Assembly: GCA_002343485.1 (NCBI GenBank)
Contig: DDST01000138.1
Coordinates: forward strand, 7,909-20,833
Direction of reading: 5' to 3'
Origin: Proteobacteria bacterium UBA2383
GTDB taxonomy: Bacteria > Pseudomonadota > Gammaproteobacteria > Competibacterales > Competibacteraceae
DNA length: 12,925 nt
How positions within the stretch are numbered: position 1 is the first letter of the stretch; each line of letters opens with the position of its first letter. Below the pieces are notes generated by a model. It searched no databases. It saw only the letters and a list, made by a program, of their open reading frames with translations, and was not told the origin of the DNA. Positions 1 to 6,587 of this stretch are shown here, one piece after another. The position numbers and the translations under genes are program-made.

Positions 1-1036
1 TGCCGGTATCGGCCTGCTGATAATCACGGGTCAGAGCCACCGAGTAGAATTCACCCACTGAATTTTCACCACGGAGCACACAACTGGGGTATTTCCAGGT
101 AATCGCCGATCCGGTCTCCACCTGGGTCCAGGAAATCTTGGAATCCCGGCCCTTGCACAACCCGCGCTTGGTCACAAAGTTGTAAATGCCGCCTTTGCCT
201 TCAGCGTCGCCGGGATACCAGTTTTGTACCGTGGAATATTTGATCGTGGCGTTGTCCAGCGCCACCAGCTCCACCACCGCTGCATGAAGTTGATTTTCAT
301 CACGCTGAGGGGCGGTGCACCCTTCGAGATACGATACAGACGCGCCTTCATCGGCGATAATCAGGGTTCGCTCAAATTGTCCGGTGTTGCTGGCGTTGAT
401 GCGGAAGTAGGTCGACAACTCCATGGGGCAGCGCACCCCCGGCGGGATATAAACAAAGGAACCGTCAGAAAACACTGCTGAGTTCAGCGTCGCGTAGTAA
501 TTATCGCGATAGGGCACCACCGTACCCAGGTACTTGCGCACCAGGCCGGGATGCTCGCGCACTGCTTCGGAGAACGAGCAAAAAATGATGCCATACTCCG
601 CTAACTTGCCTTTGTAGCTAGTCGCCACCGACACCGAGTCGAACACTGCATCCACGGCCACGCCAGCCAAGATAGCTTGTTCGGCCAATGGAATGCCGAG
701 CTTTTCATAGGTGCGAAGCAACTCCGGATCGACTTCGTCCAGACTTTTAGGTCCGTCGCTTTTCTGCTTGGGCGCGGCGTAGTAGGAAATCGCCTGATAA
801 TCAATTGGCGGATAATGCACCCGCGCCCACTCCGGTTGCGTTTGGGTCAACCAGTGACGGAAAGCTTGCAGCCGCCATTCTAGCAACCAGTCTGGCTCCT
901 CTTTCTTGGCCGAAATGAGCCGGATCACATCCTCGTCCAGCCCCGGTGGTACGGTATCTTGCTCGATGTCAGTGACAAAGCCGTACTTGTAATCGCTGGT
1001 AGCGAGATGTTCGAGGGTGGGGGTGTTATCGGTCAT
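1..1036 (-). CDS. sufB: Fe-S cluster assembly scaffold SufB (partial, N-terminal 345 codons)
   Basis: SufB is the scaffold subunit of the cytoplasmic SufBCD complex, which builds Fe-S clusters with SufC ATPase energy and sulfur from SufSE. The translation from ATG at 1036 begins MTDNTPTLEHLATSDYKYGF and contains the family stretches VYIPPGVRCPMELSTYFRIN, SYLEGCTAPQRDENQLHAAV and GKGGIYNFVTKRGLCKGRDS, which I recognise as SufB rather than SufD. The family is usually about 480-495 aa, so about 140 C-terminal residues, including the functional C-terminal Cys region, lie beyond the left edge. GAGAGG sits upstream of the ATG at normal distance. The gene follows the Rrf2-type regulator by 35 bp on the same strand, so they are probably cotranscribed as the front of a suf operon. 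No frameshift was seen. Confidence 0.97.
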   Translation of the reverse strand, partial: MTDNTPTLEHLATSDYKYGFVTDIEQDTVPPGLDEDVIRLISAKKEEPDWLLEWRLQAFRHWLTQTQPEWARVHYPPIDYQAISYYAAPKQKSDGPKSLDEVDPELLRTYEKLGIPLAEQAILAGVAVDAVFDSVSVATSYKGKLAEYGIIFCSFSEAVREHPGLVRKYLGTVVPYRDNYYATLNSAVFSDGSFVYIPPGVRCPMELSTYFRINASNTGQFERTLIIADEGASVSYLEGCTAPQRDENQLHAAVVELVALDNATIKYSTVQNWYPGDAEGKGGIYNFVTKRGLCKGRDSKISWTQVETGSAITWKYPSCVLRGENSVGEFYSVALTRDYQQADTG

Positions 1037-1071
1037 GGATCAAGATCCTCTCACGGATTCAAGCAGGGGTT

Positions 1072-1545
1072 TCAGACGGGACGATCAACAATGCGGGCTG
1101 CGACCCGATTCATGGAGTGAAAACGCATTGGATGCGGCGGAAGAGGCTGACTCAGTTCTTTTAGGCTAATGCTTTGTAGTGCAGTGTGAATGGCCAGATT
1201 AATCCGTGGCCAATGACCGCTGACCTCGCAATCTTCTTGCCGGGCGCAACTGTCATGAGTCTCATCGCTGCAAGCGGTAATGGCAATCGGGCCTTCCAAC
1301 GCGCCAATGATATCGGCTGCGGAGATCTCCACGGCTGGCAGTGCCAGGATATAACCGCCTTGCGCGCCGCGTTGCGAGTTCAGCAAACCGGCTCGGGTCA
1401 GAGATTTCAGAATCTTGCTGACCATCGGCAATGGTAACCGGCGTTGCCGGGCTAGAGCGGCGGCGCTGCGCGGTTGACCTTCGGCTTGGGCCAGAGCGGT
1501 CATCAGCAAAATGCCGTAATCAGCTTCTCGGGTGATGCGAATCAT
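1072..1545 (-). CDS. Rrf2-family SUF system regulator (SufR/IscR-like)
   Basis: A 157-aa Rrf2-family transcription factor, of the group that sits in front of suf operons in many gammaproteobacteria and controls Fe-S assembly according to cluster status. The N-terminus MIRITREADYGILLMTALAQ is the typical Rrf2 opening helix, followed by the winged helix (about residues 25-70, with GAQGGYILA in the wing). Three cysteines, C92, C100 and C106 (C-X7-C-X5-C), are placed to bind an Fe-S cluster, as in IscR and relatives; HWPRINLAIHTAL follows, typical of the SUF subgroup. I chose the ATG at 1545 because GGAG lies 5 nt upstream and the protein then starts at the family-standard MIRIT; an upstream in-frame ATG (1662) would add 39 unlike residues. 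It probably represses or tunes itself and sufB. Its tail after residue 135 is poorly characteristic. Confidence 0.93.
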   Translation of the reverse strand: MIRITREADYGILLMTALAQAEGQPRSAAALARQRRLPLPMVSKILKSLTRAGLLNSQRGAQGGYILALPAVEISAADIIGALEGPIAITACSDETHDSCARQEDCEVSGHWPRINLAIHTALQSISLKELSQPLPPHPMRFHSMNRVAARIVDRPV

Positions 1546-1565
1546 GGCGGCTCCGCGTAGCTCAT

Positions 1566-1584
1566 CTAATCGGTACTGGATTAG
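1566..1584. promoter_or_regulatory. Inverted repeat, candidate operator of the suf regulator
   Basis: CTAATC, a 7-nt spacer and GATTAG form a perfect 6-bp inverted repeat between the predicted suf promoter and the regulator's start codon. It lies about 8-26 nt downstream of the inferred transcription start, a position suited to autorepression. Rrf2 proteins bind dyad sites as dimers. The site does not match the IscR type 1 consensus obviously, so the assignment is inferred from position and symmetry. Confidence 0.4.
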
Positions 1585-1598
1585 TACTATTTTCGAGT

Positions 1599-1627
1599 AG
1601 AATAGTTCCAAATGACGGATTTGCCAA
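1599..1627 (-). promoter_or_regulatory. Predicted sigma70-type promoter of the suf regulator-sufB unit
   Basis: Read on the minus strand, TTGGCA (-35, 1627-1622) and TATTCT (-10, 1604-1599) are separated by 17 nt, the preferred spacing. Transcription would start near 1592, giving a leader of about 45 nt that contains the inverted repeat at 1566-1584. A second exact TATAAT on the same strand (1672-1667) lacks a convincing -35. Confidence 0.5.
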
Positions 1628-1672
1628 GCAACAATTCTAGCATGCTCTACGATAACGAACATTTTAATTATA

Positions 1673-1719
1673 TGATCTGCAGGTGAACATACTGTGATCT
1701 GCAGGTGAACATACTGTGA
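1673..1719 (+). repeat. 22-bp perfect tandem duplication spanning RBS and start codon
   Basis: Positions 1673-1694 and 1695-1716 are identical (TGATCTGCAGGTGAACATAC plus TG), and the identity runs 3 nt further. Each copy contains AGGTGA followed 7 nt later by GTG. The second copy supplies the ribosome-binding site and start of the EamA permease. The first copy's GTG (1694) opens a 4-codon reading frame whose TGA (1706-1708) lies inside the second AGGTGA. Confidence 0.95.
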
Positions 1720-2702
1720 CTTCTAAGGCGTTGAGAGCCGAATTGTTATTACTGCTGACCGCCCTGATCTGGGGTTCGGCTTTCGTTGCCCAGCGGGTGG
1801 GTATGGATCATATCGGTCCTTTTACCTATAACGGTATCCGCTTCTTGTTGGGTGCGTTGTCCCTGTTGCCGCTGCTGCTAATGCGCCGCCGTTTCAGTCC
1901 GCTCATCCCGCAGGGCGGCGGGTGCCAGATATTGGCCGGCGGGTTGCTGGCGGGGCTGATTCTGTTTGCCGGCGCCTCGCTGCAACAGATCGGCATTGTC
2001 CATACCACGGCAGGCAAAGCTGGATTCATCACGGGCTTGTATGTAGTGATCGTCCCGTTGCTTGGGCTGTTGTGGGGGCATCGCACGCCGTGGAAAACTT
2101 GGAGCGGAGCAGGTCTGGCGGTAGCGGGGTTGTACCTGCTGACCATGACTGATCAGATGATCCTGTCTCAAGGAGATGGACTGGTATTGATCGGCGCGTT
2201 CTTTTGGGCAGGCCATGTGCTGGTAATCGGCAGGTTGTCTGGCCGGCGAGTCGAACCGGTGCTGCTGGCCTGTCTGCAATGCATGGTCTGCGCAGTGCTC
2301 AGCCTGGGTGTTGCAGTCGCGACCGAATCAATCTATCTGCAAGGATTACAAGATGCAGCATTACCGATTCTCTATGGTGGACTGTTGTCAGTCGGAGTCG
2401 CCTATACTTTGCAGGTTGTTGCCCAGCGCGATGCGCCTCCGGCTCATGCCGCCATTATCCTCAGCCTGGAAACTGTATTTGCAGCATTGAGCGGCTGGCT
2501 GCTGCTCGATGAGATATTGTCCGAGCGTGGAATGGCGGGCTGTGGCCTGATGTTCGCCGGCATGCTGCTGTCGCAAGTGAGTTTGGGCAAGGCCGCGCCG
2601 CCACTGACTGAACCTGCTGTGGTTTTCCCGTCATTGCCGGTGGAAACACCTTCTAAGGTGATGGGCAAGGTGGAGAGCCGGCCCTCTTCAGTTCGTCCCT
2701 GA
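1716..2702 (+). CDS. EamA/DMT-superfamily inner-membrane permease
   Basis: A 328-aa polytopic membrane protein of the drug/metabolite transporter family (ten-helix, two EamA repeats). It is almost wholly hydrophobic up to about residue 292: the first helix AELLLLLTALIWGSAFVAQR carries the usual DMT opening (WGS.FV), helix 2 follows TYNGIRFLLGALSLLPLLL, and the second repeat begins near GLVLIGAFFWAGHVLVIGR and ends with LSLETVFAALSGWLLLDEIL, the characteristic EamA repeat ending. The last 35 residues are a polar, proline-rich cytoplasmic tail longer than usual. The substrate cannot be told; the family includes exporters of amino acids and other metabolites. The start is GTG at 1716, supported by AGGTGA 7 nt upstream. 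It is divergent from the suf regulator, with a 170-bp gap between them. No clear plus-strand promoter was found. Confidence 0.9.
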   Translation: MTSKALRAELLLLLTALIWGSAFVAQRVGMDHIGPFTYNGIRFLLGALSLLPLLLMRRRFSPLIPQGGGCQILAGGLLAGLILFAGASLQQIGIVHTTAGKAGFITGLYVVIVPLLGLLWGHRTPWKTWSGAGLAVAGLYLLTMTDQMILSQGDGLVLIGAFFWAGHVLVIGRLSGRRVEPVLLACLQCMVCAVLSLGVAVATESIYLQGLQDAALPILYGGLLSVGVAYTLQVVAQRDAPPAHAAIILSLETVFAALSGWLLLDEILSERGMAGCGLMFAGMLLSQVSLGKAAPPLTEPAVVFPSLPVETPSKVMGKVESRPSSVRP

Positions 2703-2721
2703 TGCATTTCCATCGAAAAAG

Positions 2722-2731
2722 CAGCATGCTG
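2722..2731. repeat. 10-bp perfect palindrome in the permease/EAL-HDOD gap
   Basis: CAGCATGCTG is self-complementary and stands just before an AT-rich TATTATTAAG stretch in the 79-bp gap. TATTAT (2733-2738) could be a -10 element, although no good -35 is seen. It might be an operator or chance; it has no loop or T-tract for a terminator. Confidence 0.25.
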
Positions 2732-2781
2732 GTATTATTAAGATTCTATCAACCTGTCTTCAGCCTAAACCGGGGGTATCG

Positions 2782-4008
2782 ATGAAGGAAATCTACCTGG
2801 GCCGCCAGCCGATCTACGATCCTGCCCTTCGTGTAGAAGGTTATCAGTTGTCTTATTATCCAACGGAGGCGGGTGAGACTTCTAAAGACGCCCCTTTGCT
2901 CGGTATCGAAATGGAACATACCCAGATTCTGTTCGATACACTGACTGAGATGGGACTGGAGCGATTGGTTGGGGAAAGTAAAGTCTTCTTGAACGTCGCC
3001 CGCGATTTGCTGGTTCAAGGGTCGTTGAGCCAATTCATGGCGGCATCGCCGCGCCTGGTGTTTGAGGTAGTAGCCGATATCGTTATCGACGAACCATTGA
3101 TTGAAGCGCTCAAGGCTTTGCGCCAGGAGGGTTATCATTTTCTATTGGACGAATATGCGGATAACGATGCCTATCGGGCGCTATTGGAGGCTGTTGAGTA
3201 TGTGCGCCTGAATATATCGGCCACCCCCGAGCCGGAAGCGCGCCGGTTGCTCACCTATTTCCATCAACGCGGTTTGGCGGTGATCGCCAGCGGGATCGCA
3301 GATCAGCACCAGCTTGAAATGAGTCAGAAGGTGGGATTCGATTTTTTTCAAGGACGCCACTTTTCCCAGCCCCGCCTGCTTAAATTCCAAGGTATTCAGA
3401 CCAACCAGTTAATGGTGCTACGGCTGGTTAGCGCTTTGAATCAGCCGGATATCGATCTTCAAGAGATCGCATCCCTGATCGCTCAAGATGTCGCCCTTAG
3501 CTACAAGCTGCTGCGCTATATTAACTCTGCCTACTTCAGTCTGCCGCAGCGGGTTGAGTCGATTCAACGGGCGGTGGCGCTATTGGGATTGCGCACGGTG
3601 CGTTCTTGGGCAACATTGGTCTCGATGTCGGGTGCTGAAATGGCTCGCAGCGACCTAATGACCATTGCCTTGGTGCGCGCCAAGATGTGCGAGTTGCTGG
3701 GTGAACAGCTGGGTCTCCAACAGCGCGACAGCAATTTCATGGTGGGCCTGCTATCGGTGCTCGATCTAGTAGCGCAAGCACCGATGCCGGAAGTGTTAGC
3801 GGCGTTGCCTCTGGAGGAGGAGATTAACGTAGCGTTGCTGAATCATGAGGGTGGACTGGGCCGGATTCTGGCCTGCACCCTGGCTTATGAGCAGTGCGAC
3901 TGGGCGACATTAAAGGATTCAGGACTCGATGCCGAGCAGGTCAATGAAGCTTATATGGATGCCTTGGCCGACGCCTACCGCGCGAGCTATGAACTGCTAC
4001 GGGATTGA
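2782..4008 (+). CDS. EAL-HDOD domain signalling protein with degenerate EAL (YuxH-like)
   Basis: A 408-aa soluble protein, the usual length for the YuxH-like class: an EAL-type domain (about residues 1-200) joined to an HDOD domain (about 205-290) and a helical C-terminus. The opening IYLGRQPIYDPALRVEGYQL is typical. The EAL domain should not hydrolyse cyclic di-GMP: the signature glutamate is Gln22, the usual DDFG is DEYA at 123-126, the Lys-x-Asp strand reads VRLN, and the AEG.E motif is ASGIA at 169-173. N71 and E95 remain. The HDOD part is normal, with LRYINSAYFSLP and SIQRAVALLGLRTVRSWA. The protein is probably a c-di-GMP-related or stress-signalling adaptor. ATG follows a G-rich GGGGG with 5-nt spacing. 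It may be read with the upstream permease or from its own weak promoter. Confidence 0.93.
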   Translation: MKEIYLGRQPIYDPALRVEGYQLSYYPTEAGETSKDAPLLGIEMEHTQILFDTLTEMGLERLVGESKVFLNVARDLLVQGSLSQFMAASPRLVFEVVADIVIDEPLIEALKALRQEGYHFLLDEYADNDAYRALLEAVEYVRLNISATPEPEARRLLTYFHQRGLAVIASGIADQHQLEMSQKVGFDFFQGRHFSQPRLLKFQGIQTNQLMVLRLVSALNQPDIDLQEIASLIAQDVALSYKLLRYINSAYFSLPQRVESIQRAVALLGLRTVRSWATLVSMSGAEMARSDLMTIALVRAKMCELLGEQLGLQQRDSNFMVGLLSVLDLVAQAPMPEVLAALPLEEEINVALLNHEGGLGRILACTLAYEQCDWATLKDSGLDAEQVNEAYMDALADAYRASYELLRD

Positions 4009-4019
4009 GCCGGGTAAAC

Positions 4020-4226
4020 TTAACCGGTTTTCAATCTCTCTTCCGAGTTGGAAACCGGTTTCCCTGGCTTCGCCACATCTGATTCAATGTCGGCTGCGGG
4101 TGAGTCACTGCCATACCGTTCCTGATACCAACACTGATAACAGAGACGTAAGCCATCCTCGTTTAGAAAGCTGGCTGGTGGTCCGAATCCACCGCAAACG
4201 TCACAAACCAGGTAACTGCTGACCAT
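4020..4226 (-). CDS. Small four-cysteine zinc-ribbon/GATA-like protein
   Basis: A 68-aa protein of unknown function. It carries CDVC and CYQC pairs in the arrangement C-X2-C-X17-C-X2-C, expected to bind one Zn ion; the spacing equals that of GATA-type fingers and the second pair lies in LCYQCWYQ, like the LCNAC of that fold, but homology is not claimed. The tail after residue 40 is polar and acidic, probably disordered. I chose ATG at 4226 because AGGA lies 7 nt upstream; the longer reading from 4259 adds 11 residues and has no Shine-Dalgarno. It converges on the EAL-HDOD gene, with 11 bp between the two stop codons, and its last codons overlap a large inverted repeat. The conserved-looking Cys pattern and good RBS argue that it is a real gene. 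Confidence 0.6.
   Translation of the reverse strand: MVSSYLVCDVCGGFGPPASFLNEDGLRLCYQCWYQERYGSDSPAADIESDVAKPGKPVSNSEERLKTG
4022..4060. terminator. 13-bp inverted repeat downstream of EAL-HDOD gene; possible hairpin terminator
   Basis: AACCGGTTTTCAA (4022-4034) pairs with TTGGAAACCGGTT (4048-4060) with one G-T wobble and a 13-nt loop. It begins 13 nt after the EAL-HDOD stop and lies within the end of the convergent small Cys4 gene. No T-tract follows on either strand, so intrinsic termination is uncertain; it may instead protect the mRNA 3' end. The arms also contain the short palindrome AACCGGTT. Confidence 0.45.
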
Positions 4227-4558
4227 CGTTGTTTCCTGCCTTCTCGTGAAACTTGCCATATTGAAACGCGGGCACTGTTGCAGCAGATAGCGTGAAACAT
4301 TCTCCGCCGATGTTCAACGCCACAGTGTGCGCACGCCAAAATAGGCGATGCCCTTGGATCAGCGAATCGTACCCTTGAGCAGAGAGGCGTGTGGCTGAGT
4401 GCAAAAAATCATACTGAGAATGCCCCGCAATTCGCTAGCCTAACCAGATGCCGTGAAATTTTGATGCGCAATGTTGTCTGCACGAGTAAAGATTTCTCGG
4501 CGTCAGCCTGATCTACAATGGCAAGAGTCTGTTCCATAAAATTTGGTCATTGCCGCCC
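4227..4558. other. Intergenic region between the Cys4 gene and the glucoamylase-like gene
   Basis: This 332-bp stretch holds divergent upstream regions. No convincing gene is seen: the one longer minus-strand frame (4201-4404) has no recognisable features. On the plus strand TACAAT (4514-4519) is a fair -10 for the glucanase-like gene, but nothing at the -35 position resembles TTGACA. An 8-bp palindrome GTGCGCAC lies near 4327-4334. No RNA gene was recognised. Confidence 0.5.
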
Positions 4559-6577
4559 ATGTCCACTGCCTTTTTGCAACGGCTTATCTTGTTCAGTGCT
4601 CTGTTCTGGCCCGGTGAGTCAGCTTTTGCTATTGCTCCCTTAGTCTTGCATGACTTTGAGCACGTCACCAGCCCAACGCCGGGGATCAGTATGGGGAGTT
4701 GGACCATCAACCCGGATTTTCCTGCTGGCCGGATCAGCTATCGGCTGAAACCCGTTCAACGCGGAGAGAGCCATCGAGCATTGTATCTTCAGTACCGCTT
4801 CAATTCTGGCGCGAACGAGGCTATCGGTTGGCAACTGAACCTATCCGATCTCGATGCATCCGCTTACGATCATCTGGAACTATGGATTCGTGGTGATGAC
4901 CACGCAGGGTTCGCTAAGGCGTTGAAACTGGAGTTTAAGCAACCTTTGCCCGGTGGCCCATCCGGGCTATTACGCCAAGGCAGTACCATGATTGACGGTA
5001 TCACGAGTGACTGGCAACGCTTTCGGGTGCCGCTGCATTGGATGAATGGCATTGATGAATGGATGCACCTGCGTCAGTTTGCGCTGGTATTGCAGCCGCG
5101 CCGCTCGCCCGTGACTGAGGGCGCCTACTGGCTAGATGAGCTTGCGCTGGTTAAGACCGGCCAGACCGGTCCCAGTATCTATGATCGAGTTATTCCGCCG
5201 GAAAAAACCGCTTGGGAAACCGCTCTCGGCGGCAAGGACGCGGTCCAGCCGTATATTCACGCTCGATTGGCGGGCTGGCCGGAGCGATTGACTGCCGCTT
5301 CAGCGGAATTACCCAAAGACGACCAAGCGTTTCTCGATCGGTTGGCGCGCGATACCTGGCGTGGGCTGGCGGCGCTCAGCGACCGTGAGCATGGCTTGCC
5401 GCTGGATACGGTGCGTTTTCATGGCTCGGCAGCTGCGGGACATGCTTGGATAGGCGACTATACAAACGTCACCAATATCGGCTTGTTTCTGATCGATATC
5501 ATCGCGGCGCGGGAATTGGGGTTCATTAATGCGTCTGAAGCGCGGGACCGGTTGAATCGGACGCTAGCCAGCCTGGAACGGCTGGAAACCTGGCAGGGAT
5601 TTTTCTTTAATTACTATGATACTACGACTTTGGAGCGCACCAGTCATTTTGTGTCATTCGTGGATTCGGCCTGGTTGACTGCTGGATTGATGGTAGTGCG
5701 CAATAGCGTTCCCGAATTAGCCGGGCGTTGCACGCGGCTCATCGAACGGGAAAATTACCAGGTGTTTTATGACCCGGCCGATCAATTGATGATGCATGGC
5801 TACTATGTTCATTTGCCGCATCGTGCCGAATACAACTATGGACTGTTGTACAGTGAAGCGCGTCTGGGTAGTCTGATCGCTATCGGTAAAGGAGATGTCC
5901 CGGAAGAGCATTGGTACCGTATGGCTCGCACCTTTCCGCGTTATTTCGACTGGCAGTCGCAGTCGCCTAAGCACCGGGTTGAGCGTACCGTCAACGGTTA
6001 TACATTTCCCGGTGGTTATTTCACCTGGAAGAAAATGAAGTATGTGCCGTCTTGGGGTGGCAGCCTGTTCGAGGCGTTAATGCCACTCCTGGTGCTGGAT
6101 GAGCAGCGTTATGCTTCCGCTAGCTTGGGCTGGAACGCGGTGGCTCATACTGAAATTCACCGCCGTTTCGCCCTGGAATATCTGGGCTATCCTGTGTGGG
6201 GTTTGTCGCCCAGTTCCAAACCTACGGGCGGTTACAGTGAGTTTGGAGCAAGAATTTTGGGAGTGCGCGGTTACCGGGCGGGTGTGGTAACGCCCCATGC
6301 GGCGGCACTGGCCTTGCTGGTCGATCCGGCGGCGGCAACCGCCAATCTCCGCCAATTGGCGGAGCGCTATCCGGTTTATGGTGATTTTGGGTTCTACGAT
6401 GCGGTTGACCCGCAAACCGGCCAAGTGGCGTACAACTACCTGGCGCTGGATCAGAGCATGATCCTAATCGCAGTGGCGAATCATCTGCGAAATGGGGTGA
6501 TTCAGCGCTACTTCGCCGCTGATCCGATTATTCAGCGGGTGTTGCCGTTCCTGGATGCGGAACGGTTTTTTGATTGA
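4559..6577 (+). CDS. Exported glucoamylase-like glycoside hydrolase (PF10091 / GH144 type)
   Basis: A 672-aa exported protein. Residues 1-24 form a signal peptide (Arg8, hydrophobic LILFSALFW, cleavage after AFA). Residues about 28-195 look like a beta-sandwich carbohydrate-binding domain, ending in GAYWLDELALV. Residues about 255-665 are a glucoamylase-like (alpha/alpha)6 domain: DTWRGLAAL, DYTNVTNIGLFL, HFVSFVDSAWLTAGLMVV, LYSEARLGSLIAIGKGDVPE, SWGGSLFEALMPLLV, GYPVWGLSPSS, VVTPHAAALALL, GFYDAVDPQTG and YLALDQSMILIAVANHL. These match the glucan-processing region of cyclic beta-1,2-glucan synthase and the GH144 beta-1,2-glucanases. The likely role is periplasmic glucan hydrolysis; the exact linkage is inferred. 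The start is ATG at 4559, without a clear Shine-Dalgarno; TTG at 4550 is an alternative adding three residues. The ABC ATPase follows after 10 bp. Confidence 0.85.
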   Translation: MSTAFLQRLILFSALFWPGESAFAIAPLVLHDFEHVTSPTPGISMGSWTINPDFPAGRISYRLKPVQRGESHRALYLQYRFNSGANEAIGWQLNLSDLDASAYDHLELWIRGDDHAGFAKALKLEFKQPLPGGPSGLLRQGSTMIDGITSDWQRFRVPLHWMNGIDEWMHLRQFALVLQPRRSPVTEGAYWLDELALVKTGQTGPSIYDRVIPPEKTAWETALGGKDAVQPYIHARLAGWPERLTAASAELPKDDQAFLDRLARDTWRGLAALSDREHGLPLDTVRFHGSAAAGHAWIGDYTNVTNIGLFLIDIIAARELGFINASEARDRLNRTLASLERLETWQGFFFNYYDTTTLERTSHFVSFVDSAWLTAGLMVVRNSVPELAGRCTRLIERENYQVFYDPADQLMMHGYYVHLPHRAEYNYGLLYSEARLGSLIAIGKGDVPEEHWYRMARTFPRYFDWQSQSPKHRVERTVNGYTFPGGYFTWKKMKYVPSWGGSLFEALMPLLVLDEQRYASASLGWNAVAHTEIHRRFALEYLGYPVWGLSPSSKPTGGYSEFGARILGVRGYRAGVVTPHAAALALLVDPAAATANLRQLAERYPVYGDFGFYDAVDPQTGQVAYNYLALDQSMILIAVANHLRNGVIQRYFAADPIIQRVLPFLDAERFFD

Positions 6578-6587
6578 CAGGCTTTTT

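Noticed and set aside
1072..1662. Longer version of the suf regulator starting at 1662
   Set aside because: The extra 39 N-terminal residues are unlike the Rrf2 family and span the predicted promoter and operator; GGAG supports the start at 1545.
1667..1672. Exact TATAAT on the minus strand as a second suf promoter
   Set aside because: No -35-like hexamer at 16-18 nt upstream; the only candidates are within the tandem repeat and are poor.
4201..4404. Minus-strand 67-aa frame upstream of the Cys4 gene
   Set aside because: No recognisable motif and no evident ribosome site; it overlaps the start of the better-supported Cys4 gene.
4514..4519. TACAAT as the promoter -10 of the glucanase-like gene
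   Set aside because: The -35 position reads GATTTC or neighbours, too far from consensus to list as a promoter.
5717..6424. Minus-strand frames of 85 and 115 aa opposite the glucoamylase-like gene
   Set aside because: They are antisense to well-matched domain motifs and have no features of their own.
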